Of a stretch of DNA of 64,000 bases, positions 43,078 to 52,243 are shown piece by piece (position 1 is the stretch's first letter; the number at the start of each line of letters is the position of its first letter). Where the stretch lies: the NCBI GenBank assembly GCA_965277345.1, contig CBDICI010000004.1, positions 124,001 through 188,000 on the forward strand, written 5' to 3'. The position numbers and the translations under genes were made by a program. Below the pieces are notes generated by a model. The model searched no databases. It worked only from the letters and a program-made list of their open reading frames with translations, and was not told the DNA's origin. Source of the DNA: CAIOYC01 sp965277345. GTDB taxonomy: Bacteria > Pseudomonadota > Alphaproteobacteria > Caulobacterales > Caulobacteraceae.

Positions 43078-45804
43078 TCAGTCCGCGTCCCCGCTCTTTC
43101 GGTCGTCGCCCTTCAGGCCCTGCCACAGGGCGGCGTTGAAGCGGGCCGTGTCGAGCCGGTCTTCGGCGCTGAAGTCCTGGCTCGCCATCGCCTTGACCCA
43201 ATAGTCCGACGATCGCATCGGCGGGATAACCTGGGCCGTCGTGGCCGGAGGCAGGGGCAGCCGGGTCGCGCGCAGCGCCGCCGGCACGCTCGCCGTATAG
43301 CTCCAGCGGCTGAGCGAGGGGTCGAACACGTCGGCCATGAACCGGGCGCGGGCCAGGTTCAGGTTCTGCGGCTTCATGCCCAGCACCGCCTCGATGGTGT
43401 GGAGCAGGTCCACCGTGGTGTAGGGCGTGGACACCACCTTGTCCTGGCGCACGTAGGGACCGGCGATCAGCGCCAGGGAGCGATGGGCGTCCACGTGGTC
43501 CGCGCCGTCCTGCGCATCGTCCTCGACAATGAAGATCAGCGTATCCTTGGCGAAGCGGCTCTTCGACACCGCCTCCACCAGCAGGCCGATGGAATAGTCG
43601 TTGTCGGCCATCTCGGTCTCGACGGAGTTGACGCCGTCGATGCCTTCCTTGAAGTTCCCGAAGTGGTCGTGGCACAGACGCACGAACATCAGCCCCGGGG
43701 CAGAGCCCTTGGCGGCGAACCCATCGAACTCGCGCTTCCACTCCTGGAACCGCCAATAGTCGGGAAAGGCCTGGTCGAAGCTGCGGAAATAGGGGTCCGA
43801 CACCGCCATCAGCGCCTGCTTGGCGGGATAGAACACCTTCAGACCGGTCTTCCACGGCTCGCGCTCCAGCGGGATGCGGTCGGGCTCGCCCGCCTCGTAG
43901 CGAGAGAGGTCGCCGTAGAAGCCCCAGTTGCGCAGGCTCACATGGGCGCGTTTGGCGGCGTCCCACAGATAGCCGTGACCGCCGTCCTGATCCTCATCCG
44001 CCGGACCGTCGAGGCCCGCCACGTCGGCGCGGCCGGGCAACAGGTCGGGATCGGCGGGCGACCTGGCGTGCGCCGCGTGGCGAGCCTCCGCGGTCGGGAA
44101 GGCGACGTTGACGTTCCGGTTGTTGCCTTCCTGATCGTACTGCAGCCCGCGACGGGCATAGTTCACCGGCGCCTCGCGCTCGGTCCAGTCGTTGGTGCGC
44201 CCGGCCATGGACCAGTTCCAGCCGGTGTTGCTGCTCTCTCCGCTGTCACGGAAGGCGTCGAGATCGACGAAGGTGCGGGCCAGGGCGTGATGGTTGGGCG
44301 CGATGCTCTCGGGGAACAGGGTCAGGCGCGGATCGCCGTCGCCGCGGCCGAGATCGCCCAGCACCTGATCGTAGGTGCGGTTCTCTTTCACGATGTAGAT
44401 CACGTGATGGATGTGGCTTTTCAGAAAGGCCTGCACGCGGCGGCTTTCGGCGGAGACCCGCGGGTCCTCGATATTGTTGGCCTCGACCTGGCGGGTCAGC
44501 TTGGCGAGCTCGGCCTTGGACGGGGCGGGCAGGCTGAGGAACCCGGCCTTCTCCAGTTGCCAGACATACTGGTTGGCGGCGCGGCAGGGGTTCTCGCCGC
44601 CCCGCTCGATGGACAGGGTGTTGCGGCAGCCGCCGGGATTGGGACCGGGATTGCTCTTGCCGTTCACCACATAGAGCCGCCAGCCATCGTGCGACACCGC
44701 CGCGGCCGTCGGATACCAGCCGGTGGGGATCAGACCCTCGACCACGGGATGCCGGCCGCCTGCACCTAGCGCGACGACGGCCACCGCGTTCTCGCCACCG
44801 TTGGTCACATAGACTCGGTGTCCGTCCGCGGAGAGGGCGAGGCCGTTGGAGCTTGCACCGCCTAGGCCTCGCGGAGCCCGCCCGACGGGTCCCGCCGTCG
44901 CCACGCCGCCCACCACGCGGTCGGTGGCAGGATCGATCACCGCCACGGCGTCCGAATTGTTCACGGCGACATAGAGAAGACCACCGTTCGGACCGGCGGT
45001 CAGCGCCACCGGCTGGCCGTGCACCGCTATTCGCGCCGCTACCCTGGGCGGGGATGACAGGTCGAGGCGGATCACCTCGCGGTCGCGCTCCGCCGTTACA
45101 TAGGCCGAGGTCGCCGAGGTCCACACGACCGCGCGCGGAAACGTCCCGCCCGGCAGGCCGTGACCCTTGCGAAGGTCGAGGTCGCTCACCTGCCCGCCGG
45201 CCAGGTCGACCAGGCTGACGCTATCGTTCTGCACATTGGCGACCAGCAGACGGCGACCATCGGGGCTGACCGCCACGCCGGCGGCGACGGGCTTCACATC
45301 CACGCCGTTGGCGCCCGAGTGGCCGAGCTTGTAGATGCGCCCTTCGGCGAAACGCGCGCCCTGCTGGCGGAAGGCCACCACCGTGTCATCCATGCCGCCC
45401 GACGCATAGAAGCCTTCGCCGTCCGGCGCCCAGGCCAGACCGAGGAAGCTGTTGTCGATCTGAAGCACCTGGCGCTTCACCGGCTGAGCGCCCGACACGT
45501 CGTAGACGAACACATATTCCTTCGACTGATCGTCCCTGATCTTCCCGTCGGGGCCGAAGTTGCGGTTGAATCCGCTGGTGAGGATCAGCAGCGTGCGTCC
45601 GTCCGGCGAAAGCGCCACGGCCGAGGCCTGACCGGCGGTGAAGCTCGGCAGGTCGGGGAGGTCCGGATTGAGACTCTCAAACCGCGCGCCGGGCGCGGCG
45701 GTGGGCGTGATCGCCTGGCCGGTCGGCACGGTGGCGAAGGGCGCGGCGTGGGCGCCGACGGCGGCGAACAGGGCGAGGACGGCGGCGAGGGCGGTCTGGG
45801 TCAT
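43078..45804 (-). CDS. Exported beta-propeller phosphoesterase (phospholipase C/acid phosphatase-like)
   Basis: A 908-aa protein with a signal peptide (LAAVLALFAAVGAHA). Residues about 30-430 are YVTN/lactonase-type propeller repeats (SPDGRTLLILTSG, SPDGRRLLVANVQNDS, ADGHRVYVTNGGENA). The C-terminal half is a phosphoesterase domain (IHHVIYIVKENRTYDQVLGD; NSVETEMADNDYSIG; FIVEDDAQDGADHVDAHRS; part of longer runs) of the AcpA/phospholipase C type. It is probably a periplasmic phosphate-releasing enzyme; the substrate is not known. The start at 45804 begins exactly at the signal peptide; an ATG at 45831 is possible but less likely. Confidence 0.88.
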   Translation of the reverse strand: MTQTALAAVLALFAAVGAHAAPFATVPTGQAITPTAAPGARFESLNPDLPDLPSFTAGQASAVALSPDGRTLLILTSGFNRNFGPDGKIRDDQSKEYVFVYDVSGAQPVKRQVLQIDNSFLGLAWAPDGEGFYASGGMDDTVVAFRQQGARFAEGRIYKLGHSGANGVDVKPVAAGVAVSPDGRRLLVANVQNDSVSLVDLAGGQVSDLDLRKGHGLPGGTFPRAVVWTSATSAYVTAERDREVIRLDLSSPPRVAARIAVHGQPVALTAGPNGGLLYVAVNNSDAVAVIDPATDRVVGGVATAGPVGRAPRGLGGASSNGLALSADGHRVYVTNGGENAVAVVALGAGGRHPVVEGLIPTGWYPTAAAVSHDGWRLYVVNGKSNPGPNPGGCRNTLSIERGGENPCRAANQYVWQLEKAGFLSLPAPSKAELAKLTRQVEANNIEDPRVSAESRRVQAFLKSHIHHVIYIVKENRTYDQVLGDLGRGDGDPRLTLFPESIAPNHHALARTFVDLDAFRDSGESSNTGWNWSMAGRTNDWTEREAPVNYARRGLQYDQEGNNRNVNVAFPTAEARHAAHARSPADPDLLPGRADVAGLDGPADEDQDGGHGYLWDAAKRAHVSLRNWGFYGDLSRYEAGEPDRIPLEREPWKTGLKVFYPAKQALMAVSDPYFRSFDQAFPDYWRFQEWKREFDGFAAKGSAPGLMFVRLCHDHFGNFKEGIDGVNSVETEMADNDYSIGLLVEAVSKSRFAKDTLIFIVEDDAQDGADHVDAHRSLALIAGPYVRQDKVVSTPYTTVDLLHTIEAVLGMKPQNLNLARARFMADVFDPSLSRWSYTASVPAALRATRLPLPPATTAQVIPPMRSSDYWVKAMASQDFSAEDRLDTARFNAALWQGLKGDDRKSGDAD

Positions 45805-45831
45805 GGCGCGACCATAGAAGCACGACGTCAT

Positions 45832-45848
45832 GGACTTGTGACAAGTCC
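45832..45848. promoter_or_regulatory. 17-bp palindrome upstream of the phosphoesterase gene
   Basis: GGACTTGT-G-ACAAGTCC is a perfect inverted repeat with 8-bp arms and a single central base. It lies 27 bp upstream of the phosphoesterase start (minus strand), where a repressor or activator could bind. The remaining part of the 285-bp gap to 46,089 shows no gene I can support. The regulator is unknown. Confidence 0.45.
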
Positions 45849-46089
45849 CTTGCGCACCTCGCTGTGAACGCCCCCGCTGCCACGCCGGGAGGAGGTCCTT
45901 GGACCCCGCCGCCCAGAAGATCTGCGTCCAGACCACGGCCTGGCCGCCGGCGCGGGGACGGGACCGGCCTGCGCGTCGTTGTGACCGTAGAGGTGGGGGT
46001 GGACCCAAATGTTGTTGGCCAGGGCGGCGAGGCGCACCGCGGCGGTGAATTGCGCGATGCTTTTGCGCGTATAAGTCAATGATAATCGG

Positions 46090-47256
46090 TTAACGCGTAT
46101 CCAGGTAGCGCGCCAGCCGCTCCAGACCCATGGCGTTCTTCTCGGGTCGGGCGGCGAAGCACCAGCGCAGCCAACCCTGCCCTTCGGCTCCGAAAGCGGA
46201 GCCGGGGGCGAGACCAAGGCCGACGCGTTCGATCAGATCCGTCGCCGTCGCCACCGCGTCGGTACAGCCCTGCAGCCGGAAGAAGGCGTACATGCCGCCG
46301 TCCGGCTCCGGCGCTTCGACCCCCGGCAAGGCGCGCAGCCCCGCCAGCACCTGATCGCGCGCGCCCTGCAGGTCCGTGCGGATTTCCGCCACCGACGCCT
46401 CGCCCTGCGTCAGCGCGGCGACAGCGGCGGTCTGGATGAAGTCCGGCGCGCAGGAGGTGTTGTATTCCAGCAGGACGCCCACCGACGGGACCAAGGGTTC
46501 GGGCGCCGCCATCCACCCCAACCGCCAGCCGGTCATGCGCCAGGCCTTGGAGAAGGAATTGGTGGAGATCAGCCGGTCGTCCGGGTCGGCGATCTCCAGG
46601 AACGAGGGCGCCTGGCCGCGCGGCGAGAACACGATCCGCTCATAGACGTCGTCGGCGATCAGCCAGATGCCATGGCGGCGGCAGCGCTCCAGAATGGGCG
46701 CGCGATCCTGCGCCGGCAGGGTCCAGCCGGTGGGGTTGTTGGGCGAATTGAGGAACAACGCCCGCGTGTCCGGCGTCAGGGCGTCCATCAACCGGTCGAG
46801 GTCGAGCGCCCAGCGGCCCTGCACCGGGGCCAGCGCCACCGTCTCCACCGTGGCCGACAGGATGCGCGGGATTTCCACCACATTGGGCCAGACGGGGGCG
46901 ACCACCACCACCCGGTCGCCGGGCGAGACCACCGCCTGGGCGGCGATCATCAGGGCGCTGACGCCGGAATTGGTGACGGCCAGCCGCTCCGTCCCGACGG
47001 CTCGGCCATGCAGCCCGGAGAGATAGGTCGAGAGAACGGCGCGCAGGTCCGGCCGGCCGAGGTTGTGGGTGTAGAAGGTCTGGCCGGCCAGCACCGCCTC
47101 GGCCGCCGCCTGGCGGATGAAACGCGGCGTGGGCAGATCGGATTCCCCGAACCAGAACGGCAGCACGTCGCTGCGCCCCATGCCCGCATTGGCCACCTTG
47201 CGAATCTCGGAGGAGCGGAGCGTCAGGACTTCGGGCCGCGCGAGGGGATCGGTCAT
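46090..47256 (-). CDS. Class I/II PLP aminotransferase
   Basis: A 388-aa fold-type I aminotransferase. The PLP Lys lies in SFSKAWRMTGWRLGW, and NSPNNPTGW is the usual cofactor-ring stretch, with Arg in RWCFAARPE as the substrate carboxylate clamp. The N-terminus LPFWFGESDLPTPRFIR is typical of the AspC/MalY-like group. It runs divergent to an amino-acid permease at 47,359 and a second aminotransferase, and shares their promoter region (102 bp). Confidence 0.92.
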   Translation of the reverse strand: MTDPLARPEVLTLRSSEIRKVANAGMGRSDVLPFWFGESDLPTPRFIRQAAAEAVLAGQTFYTHNLGRPDLRAVLSTYLSGLHGRAVGTERLAVTNSGVSALMIAAQAVVSPGDRVVVVAPVWPNVVEIPRILSATVETVALAPVQGRWALDLDRLMDALTPDTRALFLNSPNNPTGWTLPAQDRAPILERCRRHGIWLIADDVYERIVFSPRGQAPSFLEIADPDDRLISTNSFSKAWRMTGWRLGWMAAPEPLVPSVGVLLEYNTSCAPDFIQTAAVAALTQGEASVAEIRTDLQGARDQVLAGLRALPGVEAPEPDGGMYAFFRLQGCTDAVATATDLIERVGLGLAPGSAFGAEGQGWLRWCFAARPEKNAMGLERLARYLDTR

Positions 47257-47358
47257 GGCGCCCTTCTAGTAGGCCCGGCCCGGCCCGTCGATCCGGCCTT
47301 CGATCGGCTGTGGCCACGCCGCTTCATCCGCGCCGGGATCGTGTTACAGATCAGGCCC

Positions 47359-48714
47359 ATGAGCACCCCGGACCTCGGCCGCGACGGCCTGCGCGTGGCC
47401 ATCGGCTTTCCCAGCGCCGTGCTGCTGGTCATGGGCGGCATCATCGGCGGCGGCATCTTCGTCAACCCCGCCGTCGTGGCCGCCAGCCTGCATTCACCCA
47501 CCCTCGCCCTCGCCGCTTGGGTGGTGGGCGGGGTCGTGGCGATCCTCGGCGCCTTCGTCTATGCCGAGCTTGCGGCGCGCATCCCCGGCACGGGGGGCGA
47601 GTACGTCTATCTGCGCGACACCTACGGCCCCCTTGCCGGCTTCCTGTTCGGCTGGACCACGCTTCTGGTGGTGCAGACCGGCGGCATGGCGGCGGTGGCT
47701 ATCGTCTTCGCCCGGAACCTCAACGTCCTCCTGGGCGGCGGGCTCAATGAGCCCGTCGCCGTGGTGACGACCCTGGCGCTGCTGGCCGCCATCAACTGCA
47801 TCGGCGTCAAGGCGGGGGACGGGGCGCAGAGCGCGCTCGGCGTGCTGAAACTGGTCGCCATCGCCGCGGTGATCGTCGCAGGTCTGCTCATCGCTCCACA
47901 GGTCACTACGATCTTCAAGGCGGCGCCGAGCGCACCCCCGACGCCCGATCTGTTCAAGACCTTCAGCCAGGCGCTGATCCCGGTGGTGTTCAGCTATGGC
48001 GGCTGGCAGACCGCCAACTATGTCGCCGGCGAGATGAAGGACGCGCAGAAAAATCTGGCCCGGGCTCTGCTGGTCGGCGTGCTGGCGGTGGTCTTCGTCT
48101 ATCTGCTGGTCAACCTGGCCTGCATCCGGGCGCTGGGCATCGACCGGCTCGGCCATACCCTGACCCCGGTCTCCGACGTGCTGCAGGTTGTGGCGGGGCC
48201 GGTGGGGGCGAAGCTGGCCGCCGCGGCCGTGGGCCTTTCCGCCGTGGGCTATCTCAGCCAGGCCATGCTGACCGGTCCCAGGGTCTATTTCGCCATGGCC
48301 CGCGACGGGTTGTTCTTCCGCCAGGTCGGCGCGGTGGAGGCGCACAGTCGCGCGCCGGTGATCGCCATCGTGCTGCAGGCGGTGTGGACCGCGGTGATCG
48401 CGCTCTCGGGTCGCTACGATCAGATCCTGAGCTACGTGATCGCCATGAACTTCCTGTTCTTCGGCCTTTCCGCCTCCTGCATCTTCCTGCTGCGCCGCCG
48501 CGAAGAGGTGACGGGGGTGCGCTCATCCGGCTATCGGTCGCCCTTCTATCCGTGGACCACCAGCCTGTTCATCCTGAGCTGCGTGGTGGTGGTGGTCGCC
48601 TCGTTCTGGGCCTTTCCGGTCAACAGCCTGATCGGCTACGCCATCATGGCGCTGGGCGTCCCGCCCTACCTCTATTGGCGGCGGGCCTTGAAGCAGCGCG
48701 GCCTCGCCCGATGA
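47359..48714 (+). CDS. APC-family amino-acid permease
   Basis: A 451-aa inner-membrane permease with about twelve hydrophobic segments and the APC consensus GGIIGGGIFVNPAVVAAS near the N-terminus, then ARIPGTGGEYVYLRDTYGP. It is likely a proton-coupled importer or an antiporter of amino acids. The stop overlaps the ATG of the following aminotransferase (ATGA at 48711-48714), so the imported amino acid is probably that enzyme's substrate. Confidence 0.92.
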   Translation: MSTPDLGRDGLRVAIGFPSAVLLVMGGIIGGGIFVNPAVVAASLHSPTLALAAWVVGGVVAILGAFVYAELAARIPGTGGEYVYLRDTYGPLAGFLFGWTTLLVVQTGGMAAVAIVFARNLNVLLGGGLNEPVAVVTTLALLAAINCIGVKAGDGAQSALGVLKLVAIAAVIVAGLLIAPQVTTIFKAAPSAPPTPDLFKTFSQALIPVVFSYGGWQTANYVAGEMKDAQKNLARALLVGVLAVVFVYLLVNLACIRALGIDRLGHTLTPVSDVLQVVAGPVGAKLAAAAVGLSAVGYLSQAMLTGPRVYFAMARDGLFFRQVGAVEAHSRAPVIAIVLQAVWTAVIALSGRYDQILSYVIAMNFLFFGLSASCIFLLRRREEVTGVRSSGYRSPFYPWTTSLFILSCVVVVVASFWAFPVNSLIGYAIMALGVPPYLYWRRALKQRGLAR

Positions 48715-49796
48715 GCGCGCGCACGATGCAGTCCGACTACATGCATTTCGCCAAGTACGGGACGGCGGGGGCGAAGTATGGTCTCGCCAACAGCGGCATC
48801 GTCGACGCCACGTGGGCGGACCTCGGCGCGACGCTGGACGACCTCGCCCTGCACGGCGCCAATGGGGGCGGATACACGCCGCTGCGCGAGATCGTCGCCG
48901 CGCGCTTCGGCATCGACGCGGCGTGCGTGACCATGCCGGGAGGCGGCTGTTCCTTCGCCAATCACCTGGCGCTGGCGGCCATGGTCGCGCCGGGCGAGGA
49001 GGTGCTGATCGAGGCGCCCAGCTATGAGCTGATCACCGACACGTTGGGCTATCTGCAGGCTGACATCCGCCGCTTCGCGCGGCGGCTGGACGAGGGCTGG
49101 CGCCTGGATCCCGATCGCGTGGCGGCCGCCCTCACGCCGCGGACGCGGGTAGTGGTGCTGACCAACCTGCATAACCCATCGAGCGCGCTGGCGGATGACC
49201 CCGCCATCGCCCGGGTGGCCGAAGCCACCGCCAAGGTCGGCGCCTGGGTCCTGGTGGACGAGGTCTATCGCGAGCTGCTGTTCCACGATGGCCGGGTCCG
49301 TACCGCGTTCGCGCCGGACGGCAATGTGGTGGTCACCTCCAGCCTCACCAAGGCCTACGGCCTGACGGGTCTGCGCTGCGGCTGGATCCTCGCGCCGGCC
49401 GCTCTTGCCGCGAAGATGAGTCGGCTGAACGATCTCTTCGGCGTGCACGCCCCGCACGTGTCGGAGCGGATGGCGGTGGTGGCCTTCCGGCGCCTGCAAC
49501 ACTTCCGCGACCGCGCCACGGCCATCACGAACGCCAACCGCGCCGCCTATCGCGACCTGCTGGCCGATCATCCGGCGCTGGATCAGGTCGTGTTCAACCA
49601 CGGCACGACGGTCTTTCCGCGTCTGCGGCAGGGCGATGGCGACACCCTGTTCCAGCGGCTGATGGACCGATACGAAACCTCGGTCGTGCCGGGTCGTTTC
49701 TTCGGCGAACCGGAGCATATCCGCATCGGCCTGGCCGGCGATCCCGCCACCTCGCGCATCGGCATGGAGCGGTTGGCCGAGGCGTTGCACGGCTAG
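48711..49796 (+). CDS. PLP aminotransferase coupled to the permease
   Basis: A 361-aa fold-type I enzyme. The N-terminus SDYMHFAKYGTAGAKYGLAN and GYTPLREIVA resembles capreomycidine-synthase-type/atypical aminotransferases. The PLP Lys is in SSLTKAYGLTGLRCGW. It is coupled to the permease gene by an ATGA overlap. It is about 40% shorter in the N-terminal arm than classical AspC. The reaction is not defined; the transported amino acid would settle it. Confidence 0.88.
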   Translation: MSARTMQSDYMHFAKYGTAGAKYGLANSGIVDATWADLGATLDDLALHGANGGGYTPLREIVAARFGIDAACVTMPGGGCSFANHLALAAMVAPGEEVLIEAPSYELITDTLGYLQADIRRFARRLDEGWRLDPDRVAAALTPRTRVVVLTNLHNPSSALADDPAIARVAEATAKVGAWVLVDEVYRELLFHDGRVRTAFAPDGNVVVTSSLTKAYGLTGLRCGWILAPAALAAKMSRLNDLFGVHAPHVSERMAVVAFRRLQHFRDRATAITNANRAAYRDLLADHPALDQVVFNHGTTVFPRLRQGDGDTLFQRLMDRYETSVVPGRFFGEPEHIRIGLAGDPATSRIGMERLAEALHG

Positions 49797-49922
49797 ACGA
49801 CATACGCCCCGCGCCAAGCCCAATTTTGCGGCGCCGCACAAGAAACTCGTGTAGAAGGCGAGGCCAGCCCGGATCGCAGCGCCGTTCCGGGCGTTGTGAG
49901 GTCGTCTGCCCTTGGAGACCTC

Positions 49923-52208
49923 ATGTCGCTACCCAGCCTTCGCGTCATCGGCTCGCCCGTTCGGCCCGTCCCGGTCGAAGCGCGCAAGATCGCGCTGATC
50001 GGCAATTATCCCCCGCGTCGCTGCGGCATCGCCACCTTTACCGCCGACGTCTACGCAGCGCTGCACGAGGCGCGTCCGGATGCGACCTGCGACGTCTACG
50101 CCATGACCGACACCCCCGCCGGCTACGCCTATCCCGCTGAAGTGGTATGCGAAATCCGCCAGAACGAGGTCGGCGACTACCTCGCCGCCGCCGACCGGCT
50201 GAACGCCACGCGGCCCGACCTGATCTGTGTTCAGCATGAGTTCGGCATCTTCGGCGGCCCCGCCGGCGAACATCTGATGACCATGCTGGAGGCCACCGAC
50301 CGGCCGGTGATCGCCACCCTGCACACCGTGCTGGAGACCCCGGACAAGGATCAGAAGCGGGTGTTCGAGCGCCTGCTGGCCCGCGCGTCCAAGGTCATGG
50401 TCATGGCGGAGCGCGGCCGCGAGATGCTGCGCCGGGTGTGGAAGGTGGCCGACGACAAGATCGCACTGATCCCCCATGGCGCGCCGGATCGTCCGCTCAG
50501 CGACACGGCTCCGTTCAAGGCCAAGCTCGGCTTCGAGGGGCGGGACCTGTTGTTCACCTTCGGCCTGCTGTCGCCGGGCAAGGGTATCGAGACCGTCATC
50601 AAGGCCCTGCCCCGCATCGTCGCGGCGCGCCCGGAGGCGCTGTATGTGGTGCTGGGCGCCACCCACCCGAACCTGGTGGCGCAGGAGGGGGAGCGATACC
50701 GCGACTCGCTGATGGCGCTGGCGAGCGCGCTTGGCGTGGCCGACCACCTTCGGCTGGTGGACGAATATACCGACACGGCGCGGCTGGTGGACTATCTGCA
50801 GGCGGCGGACATCTACATCACCCCCTACCTCAATCCCCAGCAGATCACCTCCGGCACGCTGGCCTATGCCGCGGCGCTGGGGAGGGCGATCGTTTCGACG
50901 CCCTATTGGCACGCGGAGGAGCTGTTGGCCGACGGTCGCGGGCGGCTGACGCCGTTCGGGTCGTCGGAAGCGGTCGCCGACGAAGTCATTGACCTTCTGA
51001 TCCATCCCGACGTGCGTCAGGCGCTGAGCCAGAGCCTCTATGACGCCACGCGCGAGACGGTGTGGGGCCGCTTCGGCGCCCGGATGCTGGACGTGTTCGA
51101 CGCCGAGGTCGGCAAGCCGGCGCGCACCCGCGCCGCCGCCCGCCGTGCACCTGTCCTGTCGCTGGGCGGGCTCCGCCGCATGACCGACAGCTGCGGGATG
51201 ATGCAGCACAGCCTGTTCAGCCTGCCCGACCGCCGCCACGGCTATTGCGTCGACGACAACGCCCGCGCCCTGATCCTCATGCACCGCCTGCCGGGCGCGC
51301 CGGACGCGGAGCGGCGCGCGTTGACCGCTACCTATACCGCCTTCGTCGCCCACGCCTGGAACCCGGACATCGGCCGGTTCCGCAACTTCATGAGCTATGA
51401 GCGGCAATGGCTGGAGCCGCGCGGGTCGGAGGATTCCAACGGCCGCAGCATCTGGTCCGTGGCCACGACCGCCGCCCTGGCGGTGGAACCCAGCCAGCGG
51501 CGCTGGGCGGGCGGCATGATGGACCTGATCCTGCGCACCGTGGACGAGGTGGCGCCGCCCCGCGCCGACACCTTCATCCTGCTCGGCCTCTGCACCCTCA
51601 TGGAAGCCGGCTGGGGCGAGGATCATATCCGCGACGTGGTGCGGGCCAAGGCCGCGCGGCTGCACGCCATGCGCCGCACCCGCAAGGCGGGCGGCCTGCC
51701 CTGGTTCGAGGATCACCTGTCCTATGACAACGCCCGCCTGCCCGAGGGGCTGATCCGCGCCGGCCTGGCGCTGGACGAGCCGGGCATGGTGGATGACGGC
51801 CTGGAGGCGCTGGACTGGCTGTGTGAGCGCCAGACCGACCCGCTCGGCCATTTCCTGCCCGTGGCCACCGCCGATTTCGGCCGGCCGCTGGAGGCTCGCA
51901 GCCTGTTCGACCAGCAGCCGGTGGAGGTGACCGCCACGATAGACGCCTGCGAGGCGGCCTGGAGGGCCACGGGCGACCGGCGCTGGATCGACGAGGCCGA
52001 GCGCGCCTATGCCTGGTTCTTCGGCGCCAACACCCTGGGCGTCAGCCTGGCCACTGGCGACGGCGACAGCTTCGACGGCCTGACCTGGGCCGGGGCCAAC
52101 GAAAACCAGGGCGCCGAGTCGATCCTGGCTATCCAACTGTCCGCCTGTATGCTTCACAAATTGACAGGCGCCGGGGGCGCGCGGCTAAAGACGGCCTTCG
52201 AGAGTTGA
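49923..52208 (+). CDS. Two-domain glycosyltransferase (GT4 plus alpha/alpha toroid)
   Basis: A 761-aa cytosolic protein. The N-terminal half (about 20-400) is a GT-B glycosyltransferase of the GT4 type (GNYPPRRCGIATFTADVY; TFGLLSPGKGIETVIKALP; PYLNPQQITSGTLAYAAALG). The C-terminal half (about 430-760) is an alpha/alpha helical domain (GYCVDDNARALILM; SWSVATTAALA-type repeats; WFEDHLSYDNARLPEGLI) of the kind found in glycoside-processing enzymes. It is followed after 35 bp by a GH130 gene, so both probably act on one oligosaccharide. The sugar is not defined. Confidence 0.88.
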   Translation: MSLPSLRVIGSPVRPVPVEARKIALIGNYPPRRCGIATFTADVYAALHEARPDATCDVYAMTDTPAGYAYPAEVVCEIRQNEVGDYLAAADRLNATRPDLICVQHEFGIFGGPAGEHLMTMLEATDRPVIATLHTVLETPDKDQKRVFERLLARASKVMVMAERGREMLRRVWKVADDKIALIPHGAPDRPLSDTAPFKAKLGFEGRDLLFTFGLLSPGKGIETVIKALPRIVAARPEALYVVLGATHPNLVAQEGERYRDSLMALASALGVADHLRLVDEYTDTARLVDYLQAADIYITPYLNPQQITSGTLAYAAALGRAIVSTPYWHAEELLADGRGRLTPFGSSEAVADEVIDLLIHPDVRQALSQSLYDATRETVWGRFGARMLDVFDAEVGKPARTRAAARRAPVLSLGGLRRMTDSCGMMQHSLFSLPDRRHGYCVDDNARALILMHRLPGAPDAERRALTATYTAFVAHAWNPDIGRFRNFMSYERQWLEPRGSEDSNGRSIWSVATTAALAVEPSQRRWAGGMMDLILRTVDEVAPPRADTFILLGLCTLMEAGWGEDHIRDVVRAKAARLHAMRRTRKAGGLPWFEDHLSYDNARLPEGLIRAGLALDEPGMVDDGLEALDWLCERQTDPLGHFLPVATADFGRPLEARSLFDQQPVEVTATIDACEAAWRATGDRRWIDEAERAYAWFFGANTLGVSLATGDGDSFDGLTWAGANENQGAESILAIQLSACMLHKLTGAGGARLKTAFES

Positions 52209-52243
52209 GCCGCTTCGCCTGAAGCCAGATCCGGATAAGCTGC

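Noticed and set aside
45864..46217. Minus-strand frame reading LTYTRKSIAQFTAAVRLAALANN in pattern
   Set aside because: Runs into the aminotransferase in another frame; proline/arginine-rich remainder and no ribosome site.
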